Shown in pieces: positions 4,319-7,110 of a stretch of DNA of 7,110 bases. This DNA comes from Euryarchaeota archaeon UBA171. Lineage in GTDB: Archaea > Thermoplasmatota > Poseidoniia > Poseidoniales > Thalassarchaeaceae. The notes below the pieces were generated by a model. The model did no database searches. It was not told the DNA's origin and was given only the letters and a program-made list of their open reading frames with translations. Location of the stretch: the NCBI GenBank assembly GCA_002497295.1, contig DANO01000038.1:1-7110 (forward strand). Direction: 5' to 3'. Position 1 is the first letter of the stretch. Each line of letters opens with the position of its first letter. Made by a program: the position numbers and the translations under genes.

Positions 4319-7110
4319 ATGACGACCACACTCGACCCTTCAAAAGAAGGCAATGATGGGGGCTGGATCGTCGTCAGAGGCGCTCGAACGCACAATCTTC
4401 GGAACATAGATGTCAAAATCCCAAGAGGCAAGTTCGTTGTGTTCTCCGGGGTCTCTGGAAGCGGGAAATCCAGCCTAGCCTTTGACACCCTCTACGCGGA
4501 GGGGCAGCGACGATACGTCGAGAGCCTCTCCTCATACGCCAGGCAGTTTCTGGGTCAGATGAAGAAGCCCGATTGCGACAGTATCGAGGGCCTTTCTCCA
4601 GCTATTAGCATAGATCAGAAGCAGGGGAGTCACAATCCGAGATCGACCGTAGCTACCGTCACTGAGATAATGGACCATCTACGACTGCTTTGGGCTAGGA
4701 TAGGCGTACCTCATTGCCCCGAGTGCGGGAATGAGGTGGCCAGAAGAACGGTGCAGGAGATCGTGGACGATGTCCTCTGGAAGTTCGAGAGCCATGGCAT
4801 AGGCGTCTGGTCGCCGGTCGTCCGCAACAGGAAAGGGACGCACGCAGATCTGCTCCAGGCGATGGTCGAACAAGGATACTTGGCAGGGCAGGTGAATGGT
4901 AGGGAGGCGGATTTTGAGAATCCACCTGCCCTCGAGAAGAACCTCAGACACGACATCGATGTCAGGATAGATCGAATCAAAATCAACAGAACCAACAGAC
5001 AGCGCCTCACTGAAGCGATTGAGACAGCTCTTCGTTTGGGCGGGGGAACAGTTGCCATCGAGAATATTGACAGCCCAGAAAATTCTTCCAATGATATCAA
5101 AATTGGCGATACAGTGGCATATTCTGAGGAATTCGCATGCCCAGAGCATGGCGCCTTCCTCCCAGAGATGTCGCCACGCGTATTCTCATTCAACAATCCC
5201 TTGGGCGCCTGTCCAAGCTGCCAGGGACTCGGCGTACAGAGGGAATTCTCACCAGAACTTGTCATCGATAGAACCAACGCAGTAGAAGAGGGATGCATCA
5301 GACCATTTCGAAGATCCATGATGTCAGGGTGGTACAAGAGCCAAATGGTGCAGGTCTGCAACCACTACTCCATACCTGTGGACGTACCATTCCAAGACCT
5401 TGATGAAGATCAGAAGGACATCCTATTGAATGGGACGGGGTCGACCACAATAGGATTTCACTTTCAATCAGACAAAGGGTCATCATATCGCATGAATAGG
5501 CCCTGGGAAGGCGTCTTTGCTAGACTACGGCGCACCCTCACAGACACAAGTTCCGATCGGACGCGATCAAGACTTGCAGCGTACATGACTGATGAACCAT
5601 GCTCGGACTGTGGAGGGATGAAACTCAATCCAGCAGTATCAAAAGTCACGGTTGGGACAATCACTCTCCCTGATTTCTCCGCTTCCACAGTATTGGAAGC
5701 ACTCGCAATAGTTCAGAGTTGGAAGAGCGATTCGATGAATCCGATATGGTCGACATTAGACAGATCCCGACCCGAAGGAGGCACCGTCTCAAAAACAAAG
5801 AAACTAGATGAAAGGTCCATATTCATCGGTAGTGACGTAATCAAGGAAATAGAATCAAGATTACGATTCTTAGCATTGGTCGGACTGGATTATTTGACAA
5901 TGGACAGACGCGCAAACACTCTCTCCGGCGGGGAATCACAGAGAATAAGGCTGGCGACCCAGATAGGAACCAGACTCACAGGAGTAATGTACGTTCTAGA
6001 TGAACCAAGTATAGGACTCCATCCAAGAGACAACGAACGACTGCTCAAGACGCTCCGAGAACTCACCGATCTTGGTAACACATTGATTGTGGTGGAACAC
6101 GACGAGTTGACCCTGACTCAGGCAGATTGGCTGGTTGACTTAGGGCCCCGGGCGGGGAAAGAGGGCGGCGAAGTAATTTCAAGCGGTTCTTTGGAACAAT
6201 TGCTCTCGGCTGAGGATTCAGAGACAGGCGCCTATCTTTCGGGCAAGAAATCAATACCAGTCCCCAGTGAGCGAAGACCTCCGGATGGAAGATGGCTGAC
6301 TTTGAAATCTGTAAGACAGAATAACCTGCAAGACATTGACGCCGCCTTTCCACTTGGCTGTATGATCGGTGTTACTGGAGTTTCCGGAAGCGGCAAGTCG
6401 TCATTGGTCACCGAGACGCTTGCGCCTGCACTCTTGAGAACGATACACAGAGCCGATGCTACTCCTGGAAAACATGACAACATCGAAGGAATAGAGCAAA
6501 TCGATAAGGCCATCGTCATCGACCAATCTCCAATCGGACGCACCCCTCGCTCTAATGCGGCGACCTACACCGGCGTTTTCGGCCTGATAAGAGCATTATA
6601 CGCTGAAACCACGCTTTCTAAGGAGCGAGGCTACAAGCAGGGACACTTTTCATTCAACGTCAGAGGAGGAAGATGCGAAGCATGCAAGGGTGCCGGCTCG
6701 ACGATGCTGGAGATGAACTTCTTGCCTGATGTGTGGGTAACTTGTGATGTGTGCAAGGGCAAAAGATACACTAGGGAGACTTTAGAGGTCGAATGGAGAG
6801 GACGTACGATCCATGATGTATTGGAGATGTCCGTCGATGAGGCCTGTGTTCTCTTCGAGAATCAGAGAAAAATCAGTAGAATACTGAACACGCTCAAAGA
6901 CGTCGGCCTCGGCTATATCCGTTTAGGCCAACCCGCCACAACGCTCTCCGGTGGAGAAGCCCAACGCGTCAAACTTGCAACAGAACTCCATAGGCCCCCT
7001 AAGAAGCACACCTTCTACATCTTAGACGAGCCCACGACAGGCCTTTCACTATTCGATGTCCATCAGTTGATTGACGTTCTTCTGAGGATCCGATCAAACG
7101 GTCACACAGT
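4319..7110 (+). CDS. uvrA: UvrA, excinuclease ABC subunit A (3' end outside window)
   Basis: UvrA is the dimeric ATPase that finds bulky DNA lesions and loads UvrB in nucleotide excision repair. The frame runs 930 codons to the window edge without a stop; E. coli UvrA has 940 residues, and alignment suggests about 80-90 residues are missing. ATG 4319 is the first start in frame. Visible in order: Walker A GVSGSGKSS (44-52); CPEC (133-136); a UvrB-binding region (about 150-260) that separates it from UvrA2-type paralogues; zinc site 1, C274-x2-H277 with C298-x2-C301; insertion region with C428/C431; signature LSGGE (535-539); Walker B LDEPSIGLHP (D561, E562); second Walker A GVSGSGKSS (687-695); zinc site 2, C786/C789/C809/C812 in GRCEAC...CDVCKGKRY; second signature LSGGEAQ (876-882); second Walker B LDEPTTG (D903, E904). 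All core motifs are intact. Oddities are His in zinc site 1, extra residues near 470-505, and TTGLSLFD where TTGLHF is usual. UvrB and UvrC are not in the window. Confidence 0.97.
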   Translation, partial: MTTTLDPSKEGNDGGWIVVRGARTHNLRNIDVKIPRGKFVVFSGVSGSGKSSLAFDTLYAEGQRRYVESLSSYARQFLGQMKKPDCDSIEGLSPAISIDQKQGSHNPRSTVATVTEIMDHLRLLWARIGVPHCPECGNEVARRTVQEIVDDVLWKFESHGIGVWSPVVRNRKGTHADLLQAMVEQGYLAGQVNGREADFENPPALEKNLRHDIDVRIDRIKINRTNRQRLTEAIETALRLGGGTVAIENIDSPENSSNDIKIGDTVAYSEEFACPEHGAFLPEMSPRVFSFNNPLGACPSCQGLGVQREFSPELVIDRTNAVEEGCIRPFRRSMMSGWYKSQMVQVCNHYSIPVDVPFQDLDEDQKDILLNGTGSTTIGFHFQSDKGSSYRMNRPWEGVFARLRRTLTDTSSDRTRSRLAAYMTDEPCSDCGGMKLNPAVSKVTVGTITLPDFSASTVLEALAIVQSWKSDSMNPIWSTLDRSRPEGGTVSKTKKLDERSIFIGSDVIKEIESRLRFLALVGLDYLTMDRRANTLSGGESQRIRLATQIGTRLTGVMYVLDEPSIGLHPRDNERLLKTLRELTDLGNTLIVVEHDELTLTQADWLVDLGPRAGKEGGEVISSGSLEQLLSAEDSETGAYLSGKKSIPVPSERRPPDGRWLTLKSVRQNNLQDIDAAFPLGCMIGVTGVSGSGKSSLVTETLAPALLRTIHRADATPGKHDNIEGIEQIDKAIVIDQSPIGRTPRSNAATYTGVFGLIRALYAETTLSKERGYKQGHFSFNVRGGRCEACKGAGSTMLEMNFLPDVWVTCDVCKGKRYTRETLEVEWRGRTIHDVLEMSVDEACVLFENQRKISRILNTLKDVGLGYIRLGQPATTLSGGEAQRVKLATELHRPPKKHTFYILDEPTTGLSLFDVHQLIDVLLRIRSNGHT
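4337..4350. repeat. Inverted repeat CCTTC-N4-GAAGG, copy 2 (inside uvrA codons 7-11)
   Basis: The second copy is CCTTC-AAAA-GAAGG, 114 bp to the right of copy 1 and within the poorly conserved N-terminal extension of UvrA, before the ATPase fold begins. It encodes Pro-Ser-Lys-Glu-Gly. The surrounding 17 bp match copy 1 at 16 positions. Confidence 0.4.

Noticed and set aside
4246..5688. Several minus-strand open frames, the longest 4711-5361
   Set aside because: They are antisense to uvrA, whose plus-strand reading matches the full family motif order; the reverse products show no coherent protein features.
1..7110. Defence island, biosynthetic cluster or phage region
   Set aside because: No nuclease, transposase, integrase, restriction or toxin-antitoxin signature is visible. 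The recognisable genes are housekeeping (moeA, uvrA) or permease-like.

Overview
The window looks like a piece of an archaeal chromosome, most probably a marine planktonic Thermoplasmatota (Poseidoniia, Marine Group II/III-like). This is an inference. It rests on mid-range GC, heavy AGA/AGG/ATA codon use, A/T-rich TATA-like elements at leaderless or short-leader spacing in place of strong Shine-Dalgarno sites, a Pro/Lys-rich tail attached to a zinc ribbon, and a UvrA in an otherwise archaeal-looking setting. No 16S or other phylogenetic marker is present, so a bacterial origin cannot be excluded.

Layout: (1) 1-398 (+) is the 3' end of a protein with a Pro/Lys/Arg-rich low-complexity tail and a C-terminal four-cysteine zinc ribbon. 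(2) 415-1173 (-) is a TauE/SafE-type (DUF81) anion permease, convergent with gene 1. (3) 1224-2429 (+) is MoeA, molybdopterin molybdenumtransferase, divergent from the permease across a gap of about 50 bp. (4) 2422-3306 (-) is a multi-pass membrane protein of unknown function whose stop codon overlaps the end of moeA by 8 bp. (5) 3487-4152 (-) is a second, unrelated six-helix membrane protein of unknown function. (6) 4319-7110 (+) is UvrA, the damage sensor of nucleotide excision repair. It is complete at the N-terminus and cut by the window edge shortly after its second Walker B motif.

Orientation changes at almost every gene (+ - + - - +), so most genes are probably transcribed alone and there is no obvious multi-gene operon. 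The only plausible functional link is moeA with the TauE/SafE permease (molybdoenzyme cofactor and sulfur oxyanion transport), and that link is speculative. The whole 7.1 kb is gene-dense, with no gene-free stretch over 200 bp. I see no RNA gene, CRISPR array, insertion sequence or phage gene.

I did not find a clear undescribed multi-gene system. The items most worth a second look are a pair of matching inverted repeats that flank the predicted uvrA promoter, the two unidentified membrane proteins, active-site substitutions in MoeA, and the basic Pro/Lys tail plus zinc ribbon at the left edge.
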